A stretch of 53,095 bases of DNA from assembly GCF_005222955.1 (NCBI RefSeq), contig NZ_LWUA01000263.1:1-53095 (forward strand), read 5' to 3'. The stretch comes from Blastococcus sp. CCUG 61487 (GTDB lineage: Bacteria > Actinomycetota > Actinomycetes > Mycobacteriales > Geodermatophilaceae). Made by a program: the position numbers and the translations under genes. This document shows, in pieces, positions 1 through 8,665 of the stretch (positions within the stretch are counted from its first letter, which is position 1; each line of letters opens with the position of its first letter). Below the pieces are notes generated by a model. That model saw only the letters and a program-made list of their open reading frames with translations. It was not told the DNA's origin and ran no database searches.

Positions 1-45
1 CCGGACTTCCGGTGCAGGAAGTCCCGGACTTCCGGTGCAGGAAGT
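1..45. repeat. Two tandem copies of a 22-bp hairpin-forming repeat
   Basis: A 22-base unit beginning CCGGACTTCC and ending GGAAGT occurs at 1-22 and again, identical, at 24-45, with one base between. Each copy contains the inverted repeat ACTTCC / GGAAGT around the loop GGTGCA. It sits at the very edge of the window, so the array may continue to the left. It could be a terminator of an upstream gene or part of a tandem repeat; the sequence alone cannot decide. Confidence 0.7.
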
Positions 46-87
46 TCGCAGGCGTACCTGGCCACCGCCGCGGGCAACCCTCCGACC

Positions 88-822
88 ATGACCATCGCCG
101 GACGGTTCGCCACCGCGCTGGACTCGGTCACCGACCCGGAGCTGGCCCGCCCGGAGCTGCTCCCGGTCCGGCTGGCCCGTGCCTGCGTGAGCATGCTCCC
201 CGTCGACGGCGTCGGGCTGAGCCTGCTCGCCGTCGACGGCCACCGGGTGCCACTGGGCGCCGCCCCCGAGGAGGCGGCGCTGGCCGAGCGACTGCAGTTC
301 ACCGTGGGCACGGGGCCGTGCGCCTCGGCGGAGAGCTGCCGCCACCCGGTGTTCGCCGTCGAGGAGGAGATGCTGCGCCGCTGGCCGGTGTTCGCCGGCC
401 TGCTGCACCGCGAGACGCCGTACCGGGCGGTGGTGGCGCTGCCCCTGGAGCTCGGCCTCAGCGGCTCGGCGGCGATCGACCTGTACTTCCGGCGCTCGGC
501 GGACGTGGCCGCGCTCGACGTGTTCGAGGCGATGGCCGTCGGCGAGCTCGTCGGCTCGGCGCTCAGCGACGCGGCCCTGTGGTCCACGTGGCGGGCCGAG
601 CGGGGACCGGACTGGCTGCACGGGCCGACGCCGCAGGAGCGCACCGCGGCCTGGGCGGCCGTCGACCGGATCGCCGCGGAGCTGGGCGTGGGCCCGGACA
701 CGGCGGTGGCGCTGCTGCGGGCGCGGGCCTACGTGCTGGGTGTTCCCGCGGACCAGGTCGCCGCCGACGTGCGGTCCGGCCGGCTGCCGGTCAGCGACCT
801 CCAGGTCCCGACGGAGACCTGA
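88..822 (+). CDS. GAF and ANTAR domain regulator
   Basis: A 244-residue soluble protein. Residues about 20-150 have the look of a GAF sensor domain (for example VDGVGLSLLAVDGHRVPLGA and the FTVGTGPC stretch that often closes the GAF pocket). Residues about 185-235 form a helical ANTAR-like tail (AELGVGPDTAVALLRARAY, then PADQVAADV). GAF-ANTAR proteins of actinobacteria bind paired RNA hairpins and act as antiterminators; that role here is inferred from the family. The ATG at 88 is the first one that keeps the whole GAF domain. It converges with pxpA: the two stop codons are separated only by GC. Confidence 0.8.
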   Translation: MTIAGRFATALDSVTDPELARPELLPVRLARACVSMLPVDGVGLSLLAVDGHRVPLGAAPEEAALAERLQFTVGTGPCASAESCRHPVFAVEEEMLRRWPVFAGLLHRETPYRAVVALPLELGLSGSAAIDLYFRRSADVAALDVFEAMAVGELVGSALSDAALWSTWRAERGPDWLHGPTPQERTAAWAAVDRIAAELGVGPDTAVALLRARAYVLGVPADQVAADVRSGRLPVSDLQVPTET

Positions 823-824
823 GC

Positions 825-1589
825 TCAACCGGTGACGGCGGCCGGCGTGACCCCGGCCAGTTCGAGCGCCGTCCGGACCGCCCGGGCCAGGTCGACGGCG
901 CCGGGGGTGTCCCCGTGCACGCAGATCGACTCCACCCGTGCGGGGACCGTGCTGCCGTCGACGGCGACGACCGTTCCCTCGACCGCCATCCGCACGGCCC
1001 GGTCCGCCACGACCGCCGGGTCCAGCAGGAGCGCGCCGGGTCCTCCGCGCGGGACGAGGTGCCCGTCGGGCGTGTACTGGCGATCGGCGAACCCCTCGGC
1101 GATCGGCCGGAGGCCCGCGGCCTCCGCCGTCCTGAGCAGCGCCGAGCCGGGCAGCCCCAGCACGGGCAGGCCGGGGTCGTACGCGACGACGGCGTCCACC
1201 ACCGCCCGCGCCTGCTCCGCGTGCCCGACCGTCGCGTTGTAGAGCGCGCCGTGCGGCTTGACGTAGCCGACGCGGCCACCCTCGGCGCGCGCGATCCCGT
1301 CGAGCGCGGCCAGTTGGTAGAGCACGTCGTCGGCCAGCTCGCCCGGCTCGACGTCGATGAACCGGCGGCCGAAGCCGGCGAGGTCCCGGTAGGAGACCTG
1401 CGCCCCGATCGCCACGCCCCCGGCCACGGCCGATGCGCAGACGCGACGCATGGTCGAGGGGTCGCCGGCGTGGAAGCCGCAGGCGACGTTGGCGCTGGTG
1501 ATGACGCGCAGCAGCGCGTCGTCGTCACCCAGCCGCCAGACGCCGAAGCCCTCGCCGAGGTCGGCGTTGAGGTCGACGGTGCTGCTCAC
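825..1589 (-). CDS. pxpA: 5-oxoprolinase subunit A (LamB/YcsF family)
   Basis: A 254-residue protein of the LamB/YcsF family, which with PxpB and PxpC hydrolyses 5-oxoproline to glutamate. Family landmarks are [11 protein letters not shown] at the N-terminus, [22 protein letters not shown] and [11 protein letters not shown] near the end. The GTG at 1589 is preferred over the GTG 21 bases upstream because it gives the normal [13 protein letters not shown] start and lies six bases after a GAGACT -10-like hexamer, as expected for a leaderless message. No pxpB or pxpC lies beside it, so its partners must be elsewhere or the subunit is an orphan. Confidence 0.9.
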   Translation of the reverse strand: MSSTVDLNADLGEGFGVWRLGDDDALLRVITSANVACGFHAGDPSTMRRVCASAVAGGVAIGAQVSYRDLAGFGRRFIDVEPGELADDVLYQLAALDGIARAEGGRVGYVKPHGALYNATVGHAEQARAVVDAVVAYDPGLPVLGLPGSALLRTAEAAGLRPIAEGFADRQYTPDGHLVPRGGPGALLLDPAVVADRAVRMAVEGTVVAVDGSTVPARVESICVHGDTPGAVDLARAVRTALELAGVTPAAVTG

Positions 1590-1625
1590 CGGCGCAGTCT
1601 CGCACTGCACCGGGGAGCGGGCCGG

Positions 1626-2813
1626 TCACTGCTCCGGCTTGAGCTGCACCTTCACCACGCCGTCCTCCTTCTCCTGGAACTTCCGGTACATCTCCGGCGC
1701 CTCCGAGAGCGGCACCCGGTGGGTGGCGAAGTCGTCGCAGCCCAGCGGGTCGGCGTCGGTCAGCAGCGGCATGATGTCGGGGATCCAGCGCTTGATGTTC
1801 GCCTGGCCCATGTGCAGCTGGATCTGCTTGTCGAACAACGTGAGCATCGGGATCGGGTCGGCCATCCCGCCGTAGACGCCCGACAGGGAGATCGTGCCGC
1901 CGCGGCGGACGATGTCGATCGCGGAGTAGAGGGCGTTGAGCCGATCGACGCCGGCGGTCTGCATCAGCGGCGCGGAGATCGCCTTGGGCAGCAACCCGGC
2001 CGCCTTCTGCACGAACGTCGTCGCCGGCGAACCGTGCGCCTCCAGCCCGACCGCATCCAGCACCGAGTCGGGGCCGCGCCCGCCGGTCAGGTCGCGGATC
2101 GCGTCACCGAGGTCGTCCTCGTGCTCGCGCAGGTCGACGACCTCCACGCCCCGGGCGCGCACCCGCTCGAGGCGCTCGGGCACCAGGTCCACGCCGATGA
2201 CCCGGTACCCCTTGTGCTGTGCGATCCGGCAGGCGAAGTCCCCGATCGGGCCCAGGCCGAGCACGACGAGCGTCCCGCCGTCCGGGACGTTCGCGTACTC
2301 CACGCCCTGCCAGGCGGTGGGCAGGATGTCGGAGAGGTAGGCGAACCGGTCGTCGCTCGGGCCCTCCGGCAGCGGGATGTGCGTGAACTGCGCCTGCGGC
2401 ACCCGCAGGTACTCCGCCTGGCCGCCGGGCACCTCGCCGTACAGCTTCGAGAAGCCGAACAGCGCCGCCCCCATCCCCTGATCGCGCACCTGGGTGGTCT
2501 CGCACTGGGTGTACAGGTGCTGCCGGCACATCCAGCAGTGCCCGCAGGAGATCTGGAACGGGATCGCGACCCGATCGCCGACCTTCAGGTCGCCGACGTC
2601 CGAGCCCACCTCCACGACCTGCCCCATGGCCTCGTGGCCGAGGATGTCGCCGACGCCCATGAACGGTGCCAGCGGCTCGTACAGGTGCAGGTCCGAGCCG
2701 CAGATGTTGGTCGTGGTCACCCGGATGACGGCGTCGGTCGGCTCCTGCACGAAGGGGTCGGGCACCTCCTCGACGCGTACGTCGCGCTGTCCGTGCCAGG
2801 TCACTGCCTTCAT
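1626..2813 (-). CDS. Zinc-dependent alcohol dehydrogenase, formaldehyde-dehydrogenase-like
   Basis: A 395-residue medium-chain dehydrogenase. It shows ICGSDLHLYE (catalytic zinc cysteine region), GHEAMG, the four-cysteine structural zinc loop CGHCWMCRQHLYTQC, and a Rossmann motif VVLGLGPIGDFACRIAQ. The length and the long insert match the class annotated as glutathione-independent formaldehyde dehydrogenase-like enzymes. The substrate is not readable from sequence. The ATG at 2813 is chosen because GGTGGA lies just upstream; a longer in-frame start at 2834 adds a non-conserved tail. It is transcribed away from the radical SAM gene, so their promoters share 2814-2959. Confidence 0.85.
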   Translation of the reverse strand: MKAVTWHGQRDVRVEEVPDPFVQEPTDAVIRVTTTNICGSDLHLYEPLAPFMGVGDILGHEAMGQVVEVGSDVGDLKVGDRVAIPFQISCGHCWMCRQHLYTQCETTQVRDQGMGAALFGFSKLYGEVPGGQAEYLRVPQAQFTHIPLPEGPSDDRFAYLSDILPTAWQGVEYANVPDGGTLVVLGLGPIGDFACRIAQHKGYRVIGVDLVPERLERVRARGVEVVDLREHEDDLGDAIRDLTGGRGPDSVLDAVGLEAHGSPATTFVQKAAGLLPKAISAPLMQTAGVDRLNALYSAIDIVRRGGTISLSGVYGGMADPIPMLTLFDKQIQLHMGQANIKRWIPDIMPLLTDADPLGCDDFATHRVPLSEAPEMYRKFQEKEDGVVKVQLKPEQ

Positions 2814-2959
2814 GGGTCCACCCGTTCGTCTCATCGCGTGCGCGCCGTCGTCGGCGCAGGCTCACGGCTCCACGGGTGCCCGTGACCGACCGACCGAAAC
2901 CGGATCGTCCACCACGCTCCCATCGGAATGCACCCGGCCGGCGGCGTGCTGCTGACGGC

Positions 2960-4077
2960 ATGGCACCGGCCGAGCCGCTGACCCTCTTCGATCTCGAGTC
3001 ACCACCCGCTCCCGCACCGCCGAACCGGCTGCTGCAGGTGCGCCGCATCTACGCCGAGCCGGCGGCCCTCGGCAGCCCGCGCGGCCGGCAGGTGCTCGGC
3101 CGCTTCCCCGACGCCGAGGTCGTCGAGGTGCCGTCGCACTGGCAGATCCCGGACCTGCACGGCAACGAGGGCAACGTCGAGCGCTGGGTGCGGGTGAAGA
3201 CCGAGACGCTGGTGCTCGGGGTGAAGAAGTCGCTGTCCGCCCGGCCCAACGGCCGCTCGGCCGACTTCATCGCGCCCTCGACGGCCAACGGGTGCGCGAT
3301 GGCGTCGCCTACTGCTACGTCCCCCGGAGGAAGGGCTACGCGAACCCGATCACGGTCTTCACCAACATCGAGCAGATCACCGGCTACCTGCGCCGCCACG
3401 CGATCCGGCAGGGGCCCAAGCCGGCCCCGAACCAGGTGGACCCGGACAGCTGGGTCTACGACCTCGGCGAGAACAGCGACTGCTCGGTCGACGCGCTGGT
3501 GAGCGACAACGTGGCCGACCTGGTCGCCACCTTCCGCGAGCTGCCGACGGCGAAGGCGTCCTTCGCCACCAAGTACGTCAACCGGCGGCTGCTCGACCTG
3601 GATCCGGCCGGCCGCACCCGGATCCGGTTCTCCGTCATGCCCGAGGACGACGCGCACCTGCCCGACGTGCGCACCAGCCGGGTGGCCGAGCGGATCGCCG
3701 CCGTCGACGACTTCGTGGCCGCCGGCTACGAGGTGCACCTCAACCTCTCCCCCGTCGTCCTCCGCGACGGCTGGGAGGCCGACTGGGGTGCGTTGTTACA
3801 GCGACTGGACGACGAGCTCTCCCCCGCGACCAAGGCGCAGGCCGCCCCCGAGGTCATCCTGCTGACGCACAACCGCGGGCTGCACGAGGTGAACCTCGGC
3901 TGGCACCCGCAGGCGGAGGAGGTGCTGTGGCGGCCCGACCTGCAGCAGGCCAAGCGCAGCCAGAACGGGCAGGACAACGTCCGCTACCGCACCGACGTCA
4001 AGCGTGACGGAGTACAGCGACTGCACCGACTGGTCGAGCGCCATGCCCCGTGGCTCCGCGTCCGGTACGCCTTCTGA
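2960..4077 (+). pseudogene. Spore photoproduct lyase family radical SAM protein, frameshifted
   Basis: Two reading frames together encode a full-length spore-photoproduct-lyase-like protein of about 372 residues. The first frame (2960 to about 3305) ends in FIAPSTANGCAMA; the second (from about 3306) continues AYCYVPRRKGYANPITVFTN and runs to 4077. Adding one base between 3305 and 3306 restores CAMACAYC, the CxxxCxxC motif that would bind the radical-SAM 4Fe-4S cluster. The family repairs or acts on DNA photoproducts or has unknown substrates in non-sporulating actinobacteria. Both parts remain well conserved, so the break is recent or a sequencing error. The ATG at 2960 is preferred; an upstream in-frame start at 2876 exists. 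Confidence 0.85.
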
Positions 4078-4199
4078 GGCCACCCGCCGACGTGCTGGAA
4101 ACCCGGCTCCCACTTCCCTCGCACCCCTTCAAATGGTCACCGTTGGTGTGACAAGGTCGTACAGGTAGTGATCGATCGATGGCCGAGGGAGCACGCACG

Positions 4200-5864
4200 A
4201 TGGACCTCGGACATCTGTCGGCGGTGCCGCCGGAGCACCTCCTGGACGCGCTGCCGGTCGCCGTCGTCGTCGCCGACGACCAGGGCCGGATCACCTACGC
4301 CAACCCGGCCATCCGCACGCTGCTCGGCCACGATCCCGCGTTGCTGATCGGCCGGTCGCTCACGAAGTCGCTGCCGCAGCGCTTCCAGCCCAGCGGGAAC
4401 GGCACGACGCTGCGCCCGCAGAGCGTCGGCCAGGGCGAGCTGCTCGGTCGCACCACGCAGCTGCCGGTGCTGCACGCCGACGGGCACGAAGTGGTCGTCG
4501 ACCTCACGCTGGCCCGGCTCGACGCCGCCCCCGGCAAGCCGGCCGACCAGCGCTCGATCGTGTGCGTGCTGCGCGATGCCAGCGCCACGATCCTGCTCGA
4601 GCGCCAACTGCAGGTCAGCCGCTACCTGACCGCGACCCTCCGGGTCACCACCGCGCTCACCGAGGCCGCCGACGCCGACGTCGCCTTCCAGCGCGTGCTG
4701 CCCACCCTCTGCACCGAGCTGGACTGGGACGCCGCGGTGCTGTGGGAGACCGACGACCACAGCGGCCGCCTGGTGCACGCCGGCACCTGGACCGCGCCCG
4801 GCGAGGAGGTCGCCGCCCTGCGCAGCGAGACCCGCCGCACCTTCGGTCGGGGCGAGGGGCTGCCCGGCCTCGTGCGGGCCGGGCGGGCGCCGGTCGTCAT
4901 CGAGGACCTCTGGACCGATCCGCGGTTCCTCCGCGGGGCGGCGGCTGGTGCCGACGACGTGCGCACCGGCGTGGCCTTCCCGGTGCTGCACGGCGAGTCG
5001 GTGCTGGGCGTGTGCGAGCTGTTCTCCCACGAGCAGCGCACGGTGCCACCCGAACTGGTCGAGGTGCTCGCGCACGCCGGCCGGCAGATCGGGCAGTTCC
5101 TCGGCCGGTTGCGGGCCGAGTCCGAGGTCCGGGGGCTCGCGGAGACGCTGCAGCGCTCCCTGCTTCCCTCGCACCTGCCGACGGTGCCCGGCGTCGACCT
5201 GGCCGCGCACTACCGGGCCGGCGGCGGCTCGGCGCTGGTGGGCGGCGACACCTACGACGTCATGCCGCTGCCCGACGGCCGCTGGATGGCGCTCGTCGCC
5301 GACGTGTGCGGCACCGGTGCGGAGGCCGCCGCGCTCACCGCGCTGACCCGGCACACCGCGCGCGCCGCCTCGGCCGCCGGCTGCCCCGCCGCGGTGCTCG
5401 CGGCGATCAACACCGCGCTGCTGCACGAGCAGGCCACCGGCCCGCTGCGCTTCGTCACCGCCTGCTGCCTGGTGCTGGAGCGCGGCCCGCGCGGCCACCG
5501 CGTCGGCATCAGCATCGCCGGGCACCCCCCACCGCTGCTGCGCACCGCCGACGGCGCGGTCGTTGCGCTGGGCCGGCCCGCCGCGCCGCTGGGCGTCGAC
5601 CCGGACACCGTCTACTCCGCCCACCCCGTGGACCTGCCCGCCGGGAGCATGCTGCTGCTCTACACCGACGGGGTCACCGAGGCGCGGGACACCGCGGGCG
5701 AGCAGTTCGGCGAGGACGCGCTGCAGGAGCTGCTGCGGCACGATCGCTGCGCCGACGCCGAGGTGGCGGTCGCGGCCGTCGCGGCGGCCGTCGAGGACCA
5801 GGTGTCCGGCTCCCGGTACGAGGCCGACGACATGGCGCTGCTGGCCCTCGGCGTGCCCGGCTGA
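4200..5864 (+). CDS. PAS-GAF-PP2C (SpoIIE/RsbU-type) serine phosphatase
   Basis: A 554-residue sensor phosphatase. Residues about 10-125 form a PAS domain (LPVAVVVADDQGRITYANPAI), about 140-295 a GAF domain, and about 310-550 a PP2C/SpoIIE catalytic domain with metal-binding acidic residues in VGGDTYDVMPLPDG, DVCGTG, LLYTDGVTEARD and DDMALLALG. Such enzymes dephosphorylate anti-sigma-factor antagonists in partner-switching stress circuits; the partner is not in this window. The ATG at 4200 has GAGGGAG upstream; an in-frame ATG at 4179 is the alternative. Its stop and that of the convergent gene lie within the 18-bp perfect palindrome CCGGCTGAGCTCAGCCGG (5857-5874). Confidence 0.9.
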   Translation: MDLGHLSAVPPEHLLDALPVAVVVADDQGRITYANPAIRTLLGHDPALLIGRSLTKSLPQRFQPSGNGTTLRPQSVGQGELLGRTTQLPVLHADGHEVVVDLTLARLDAAPGKPADQRSIVCVLRDASATILLERQLQVSRYLTATLRVTTALTEAADADVAFQRVLPTLCTELDWDAAVLWETDDHSGRLVHAGTWTAPGEEVAALRSETRRTFGRGEGLPGLVRAGRAPVVIEDLWTDPRFLRGAAAGADDVRTGVAFPVLHGESVLGVCELFSHEQRTVPPELVEVLAHAGRQIGQFLGRLRAESEVRGLAETLQRSLLPSHLPTVPGVDLAAHYRAGGGSALVGGDTYDVMPLPDGRWMALVADVCGTGAEAAALTALTRHTARAASAAGCPAAVLAAINTALLHEQATGPLRFVTACCLVLERGPRGHRVGISIAGHPPPLLRTADGAVVALGRPAAPLGVDPDTVYSAHPVDLPAGSMLLLYTDGVTEARDTAGEQFGEDALQELLRHDRCADAEVAVAAVAAAVEDQVSGSRYEADDMALLALGVPG

Positions 5865-5866
5865 GC

Positions 5867-6562
5867 TCAGCCGGTCTGCCCGGTGTCGGCGTGCGCCACC
5901 CCGACCGGCTTGGACTCCGGCGAGCCCCGCTGGCGGAGGTAGACCGCGAAGATCGCCATCGAGCCGACCGCGAGCATCTCCGACTGCCAGTTCTGGAAGC
6001 TGCGATTCCAGAAATCGGCCTCGGCCAGATAACCCGCGAAGGTCACCGGGTCCTGTCGCTCACCCAGTTGCTCGCTGTTGAAGGCCACCCATCCGGTGAG
6101 CGCCGACGCCGCCCACGTCAGCAGGAACAACCCGCCCATGAGCAACCCGAGCGAGCGGGAGAACAGCGTCGTGCGCCAGCCGCCGGCTCCCGCCCAGGCC
6201 GGGGAGTCCGCGTGGGTGTGCTGCCCGACCCGCTGCTCCCGGTCCGATTCCGTGCCCTCCCGACCGGGCTCCTTCGACTCGCTGGAGCCCTTCTGGACCA
6301 GCCAGACCGTGGCGAAGATGTAGAGGAAGAACTGCAGGTACTCCGACTGCCAGTTCTCCATCACGTCGACCATGAACGACGACGAGGTGACGTAGTCGGC
6401 CAGGCTCATCCGCTCCAGCCCGTTCGCGACCTGGTCGGCGTTGACGTCGGCCACCCCGGAGAGCGCCTGGCCCACGAGCGTGACGAGGAACAGCCCACCG
6501 AAGGTCAGGCTGAGCGCGTTGGTGCGCAGGAAGCCGTAGCTCGGTTCGTCGACGCTGCTCAC
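5867..6562 (-). CDS. DUF6766-type membrane protein with internal duplication
   Basis: A 231-residue protein made of two related halves joined by a charged linker. Each half has a leading hydrophobic helix (FGGLFLVTLVGQALSG and MGGLFLLTWAASALTGW), then NWQSEYLQ or NWQSEMLA, a second helix, and QKGSSESKEP or QRGSPESKP. The pattern matches proteins labelled DUF6766; no function is established. The GTG at 6562 overlaps the stop of the small upstream gene in the arrangement GTGA, which points to translational coupling. It is the last gene of a three-gene minus-strand operon and converges with the PP2C phosphatase. Confidence 0.8.
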   Translation of the reverse strand: MSSVDEPSYGFLRTNALSLTFGGLFLVTLVGQALSGVADVNADQVANGLERMSLADYVTSSSFMVDVMENWQSEYLQFFLYIFATVWLVQKGSSESKEPGREGTESDREQRVGQHTHADSPAWAGAGGWRTTLFSRSLGLLMGGLFLLTWAASALTGWVAFNSEQLGERQDPVTFAGYLAEADFWNRSFQNWQSEMLAVGSMAIFAVYLRQRGSPESKPVGVAHADTGQTG

Positions 6563-6651
6563 CGGCCCAGCGCCCCCAGCGCGAAGGCGTAGGCGACGCC
6601 CATCAGGACGAGCACCAGGTAGGCGAGGAAGACGACCCGGACGCCGTTCAC
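6559..6651 (-). CDS. 30-residue single-helix membrane peptide
   Basis: A short frame from GTG 6651 to TGA 6559 encodes 30 residues: a short start (MNGVR), one hydrophobic helix (VVFLAYLVLVLMGVAYAFAL) and a small basic end. Both ends overlap neighbours by the sequence GTGA: its start overlaps the stop of the lipoprotein gene and its stop overlaps the start of the DUF6766-type gene. Two exact couplings and a coherent membrane helix argue that it is real. Function unknown; it may be a subunit or assembly factor for the membrane protein that follows. Confidence 0.6.
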   Translation of the reverse strand: MNGVRVVFLAYLVLVLMGVAYAFALGALGR

Positions 6652-7037
6652 GGCCCGTCCACCTCGCAGTCGTACGGCGCCTCGCCCCGCGGCTCGCACG
6701 CCGCTGCGGTGATCCGCCACCCGGCACCGGTGTCGGTCAGGAACAGAACGTCATCGCCGACCCGCACCTGCGCCTCCCCGCTCCAGACCTCGACCGCCGA
6801 CACCCCGCCGTCCGGCAGCGCCACCTCGCCGATCGCGTCGGGACACGGCGCCGACGCCTCGAACTCGAGCGCCGCCAGGGTCGCCGGGGCCAGGAGAGCG
6901 CAGCGCGCCTCCTCGGCCGTCCCGGGGTCGGCGAAGGTGGCCACCACCGCGCGCACCTCGTCGTCCGACGCCCCGGCGCAACCGGCCAGCGCCGCCGTCG
7001 CGCCGGCGGCGGCGCACCACGTCCTCACCGAGCCCAC
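6648..7037 (-). CDS. Small secreted lipoprotein of unknown function
   Basis: A 129-residue protein with a lipoprotein signal: hydrophobic stretch then lipobox LAGC with the cysteine at residue 20. The mature part has a DEVRAVVATFADPGTAEEARCALL segment and a beta-rich C-terminus (AEVWSG-like EVWSGEAQVRVGDDVLFLTD, GWRITAAAC), resembling small NTF2/SnoaL-like or Mce-associated lipoproteins; this family guess is weak. The GTG at 7037 has GAGGAGG a few bases upstream. It is the first gene of the operon with the 30-residue peptide and the duplicated membrane protein, and is divergent from crtI. Confidence 0.7.
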   Translation of the reverse strand: MGSVRTWCAAAGATAALAGCAGASDDEVRAVVATFADPGTAEEARCALLAPATLAALEFEASAPCPDAIGEVALPDGGVSAVEVWSGEAQVRVGDDVLFLTDTGAGWRITAAACEPRGEAPYDCEVDGP

Positions 7038-7150
7038 GACACCTCCTCGAAGGGGGCGCCGGCCTGCTGCTCGACCGGACCCCGGGAGCGCTACCCCCCT
7101 CGATCGCGCGGGCAAACGATCACCACCCGACCGGGCGGTGCCGGCCCGGC

Positions 7151-7162
7151 TACCGTGGCGGC
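7151..7162 (+). promoter_or_regulatory. Leaderless-type -10 element of the crtI-family gene
   Basis: TACCGT at 7151-7156 is followed by six bases and the GTG at 7163. In actinobacteria a TANNNT hexamer 6-7 bases before a start codon marks a message whose 5' end is the start codon. No convincing ribosome binding site precedes this GTG, in agreement. Confidence 0.5.
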
Positions 7163-8665
7163 GTGGCGCGGGTGGTGGTCGTGGGCGCCGGGCTCGGCGG
7201 GCTGGCCGCCGCCGCGAGGCTGGGCGCGCTCGGTCATCGGGTGACGGTGCTGGAGCAGGCCGCGGAGATCGGCGGCAAGCTGGGACGCGCCGAGCTCGAC
7301 GGCCACGTCTTCGACACCGGCCCGAGCCTGGTGACCCTGCCGCAGATCCAGCGCGACCTGTTCGCCGCCACCGGGGCTCCGCTGGAGGCCGCTCTGGACC
7401 TGGTCCGGCTCGACCCGGCGGTCGCCTACCGGTTCGCCGACGGGACCCGGCTGTCGATGCCCGGGACGCCGGACGCGGTGCCCACGGCACTGGACGCCGC
7501 GCTCCGGGACGGTGCGGGCGCCCAGTGGGCGGCACTGATGGCCCGGGCCGAGCGGATGTGGGCGGTCAGCGAGAGGCCGTTCCTGCGCAGCCCGCTGGCC
7601 GGTGCGGGCACGCTCGCCCGGCTGGCCCGCCGTCCGGCCGACGTCGCGACCGTCGCGCCGTGGCGCTCGCTGCGCGGCCTCGGGGAGAGCTACCTGCGGC
7701 ATCCGCACCTGCGCACGCTGCTCGACCGCTACGCCACCTACTCCGGGTCCGACCCGCGGCGCGCGCCGGCGGTGCTGGCCACGGTGCCGTACGCCGAGCA
7801 GGCGTTCGGCTCCTGGTACGTGCGCGGCGGGTTGCGCCGGCTGGCGACGGCGGTGGCCGAGCGGGCGGCGGCGCACGGGGCGGAGCTGCGCACCGGCTGC
7901 GCGGTGCGCCGGGTGCTGGTCGACGGCGGTCGGGCGAGCGGCGTCGAACTGGCCGACGGCGAGGTGGTGCCGGCCGACGTCGTCGTCTCCGGGGTGGACG
8001 CCGAGGCGCTGTACGCCGATCTGCTCCCGGCGGGCGGCGAGGCCGACCGGGCCCGTCGGAACCTGGCCCGGGCGACGCCGTCGCTGTCCGGGTTCGTGCT
8101 GCTGCTGGGGCTGCGCGGCCGCACGCCCGGCCTGGCCCACCACACCGTGCTGTTCCCCGCCGACTACGACGCGGAGTTCGACGCCGTCTTCGGGACCGGG
8201 CGCGACGAGGGCCGCCCGCGACCGGTGCCCGACCCGACCGTGTACATCAGCGCGCCCGACGACCCGGAGCTGCGTCCGGACGAGGACAGCGAATCGTGGT
8301 TCGTGCTGGTCAACGCCCCCCGGCACGACCCCGTGCGCGGCGTCGACTGGGACGAGCCGGGCTTGGCGGAGCGGTACGCCGAGACGGTGCTGCGGGTGAT
8401 GGCCGGCCGCGGCCTCGACGTCCGCGACCGCATCCGGGTGCGGGCCGTACGCACCCCGGCGGATCTGGAGCGCGACACCGGCAGCGTCGGCGGCTCGATC
8501 TACGGGACGTCGAGCAACGGCGCGCGGGCGGCGTTCCTCCGGCCCGCCAACGCCTCCCCCGTCCCCGGCCTGTTCCTGGTGGGCGGCTCGGCGCACCCCG
8601 GCGGCGGGCTGCCGCTGGTCACCCTCTCCGCCGAGATCGTCTCCGGACTCGTCAGCTCCACGTGA
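7163..8665 (+). CDS. crtI: Phytoene desaturase family FAD-dependent oxidoreductase (CrtI-like)
   Basis: A 500-residue flavoprotein. The N-terminal dinucleotide motif VVVGAGLGGLAAAARLGALGHRVTVLEQ binds FAD; DTGPSLVTLP follows as in CrtI enzymes; the C-terminus has GLFLVGGSAHPGGGLPLVTLSAEI, the second FAD contact. CrtI enzymes insert double bonds into phytoene in carotenoid synthesis, and CrtN/CrtO-type relatives act on other carotenoids, so the exact substrate is uncertain. No crtB or crtE lies nearby. The GTG start follows a leaderless-type promoter. Its TGA overlaps the ATG of the decayed GMC fragment. Confidence 0.85.
   Translation: MARVVVVGAGLGGLAAAARLGALGHRVTVLEQAAEIGGKLGRAELDGHVFDTGPSLVTLPQIQRDLFAATGAPLEAALDLVRLDPAVAYRFADGTRLSMPGTPDAVPTALDAALRDGAGAQWAALMARAERMWAVSERPFLRSPLAGAGTLARLARRPADVATVAPWRSLRGLGESYLRHPHLRTLLDRYATYSGSDPRRAPAVLATVPYAEQAFGSWYVRGGLRRLATAVAERAAAHGAELRTGCAVRRVLVDGGRASGVELADGEVVPADVVVSGVDAEALYADLLPAGGEADRARRNLARATPSLSGFVLLLGLRGRTPGLAHHTVLFPADYDAEFDAVFGTGRDEGRPRPVPDPTVYISAPDDPELRPDEDSESWFVLVNAPRHDPVRGVDWDEPGLAERYAETVLRVMAGRGLDVRDRIRVRAVRTPADLERDTGSVGGSIYGTSSNGARAAFLRPANASPVPGLFLVGGSAHPGGGLPLVTLSAEIVSGLVSST

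Noticed and set aside
1-45. CRISPR array at the left edge
   Set aside because: The two units are separated by one base, so there is no spacer, and no cas gene is nearby.
12-2885. Very long plus-strand open frame of 957 codons
   Set aside because: It overlaps clear genes on both strands; its translation is low-complexity Arg/Ala/Gly, the expected shadow of GC-rich codons.
3299-3312. Programmed frameshift in the radical SAM gene
   Set aside because: There is no slippery run, stimulatory structure or upstream stop arrangement; a simple missing base explains it.
4078-4178. Small gene or RNA between the radical SAM gene and the phosphatase
   Set aside because: The gap has no convincing frame or structure; it is likely just the phosphatase promoter.
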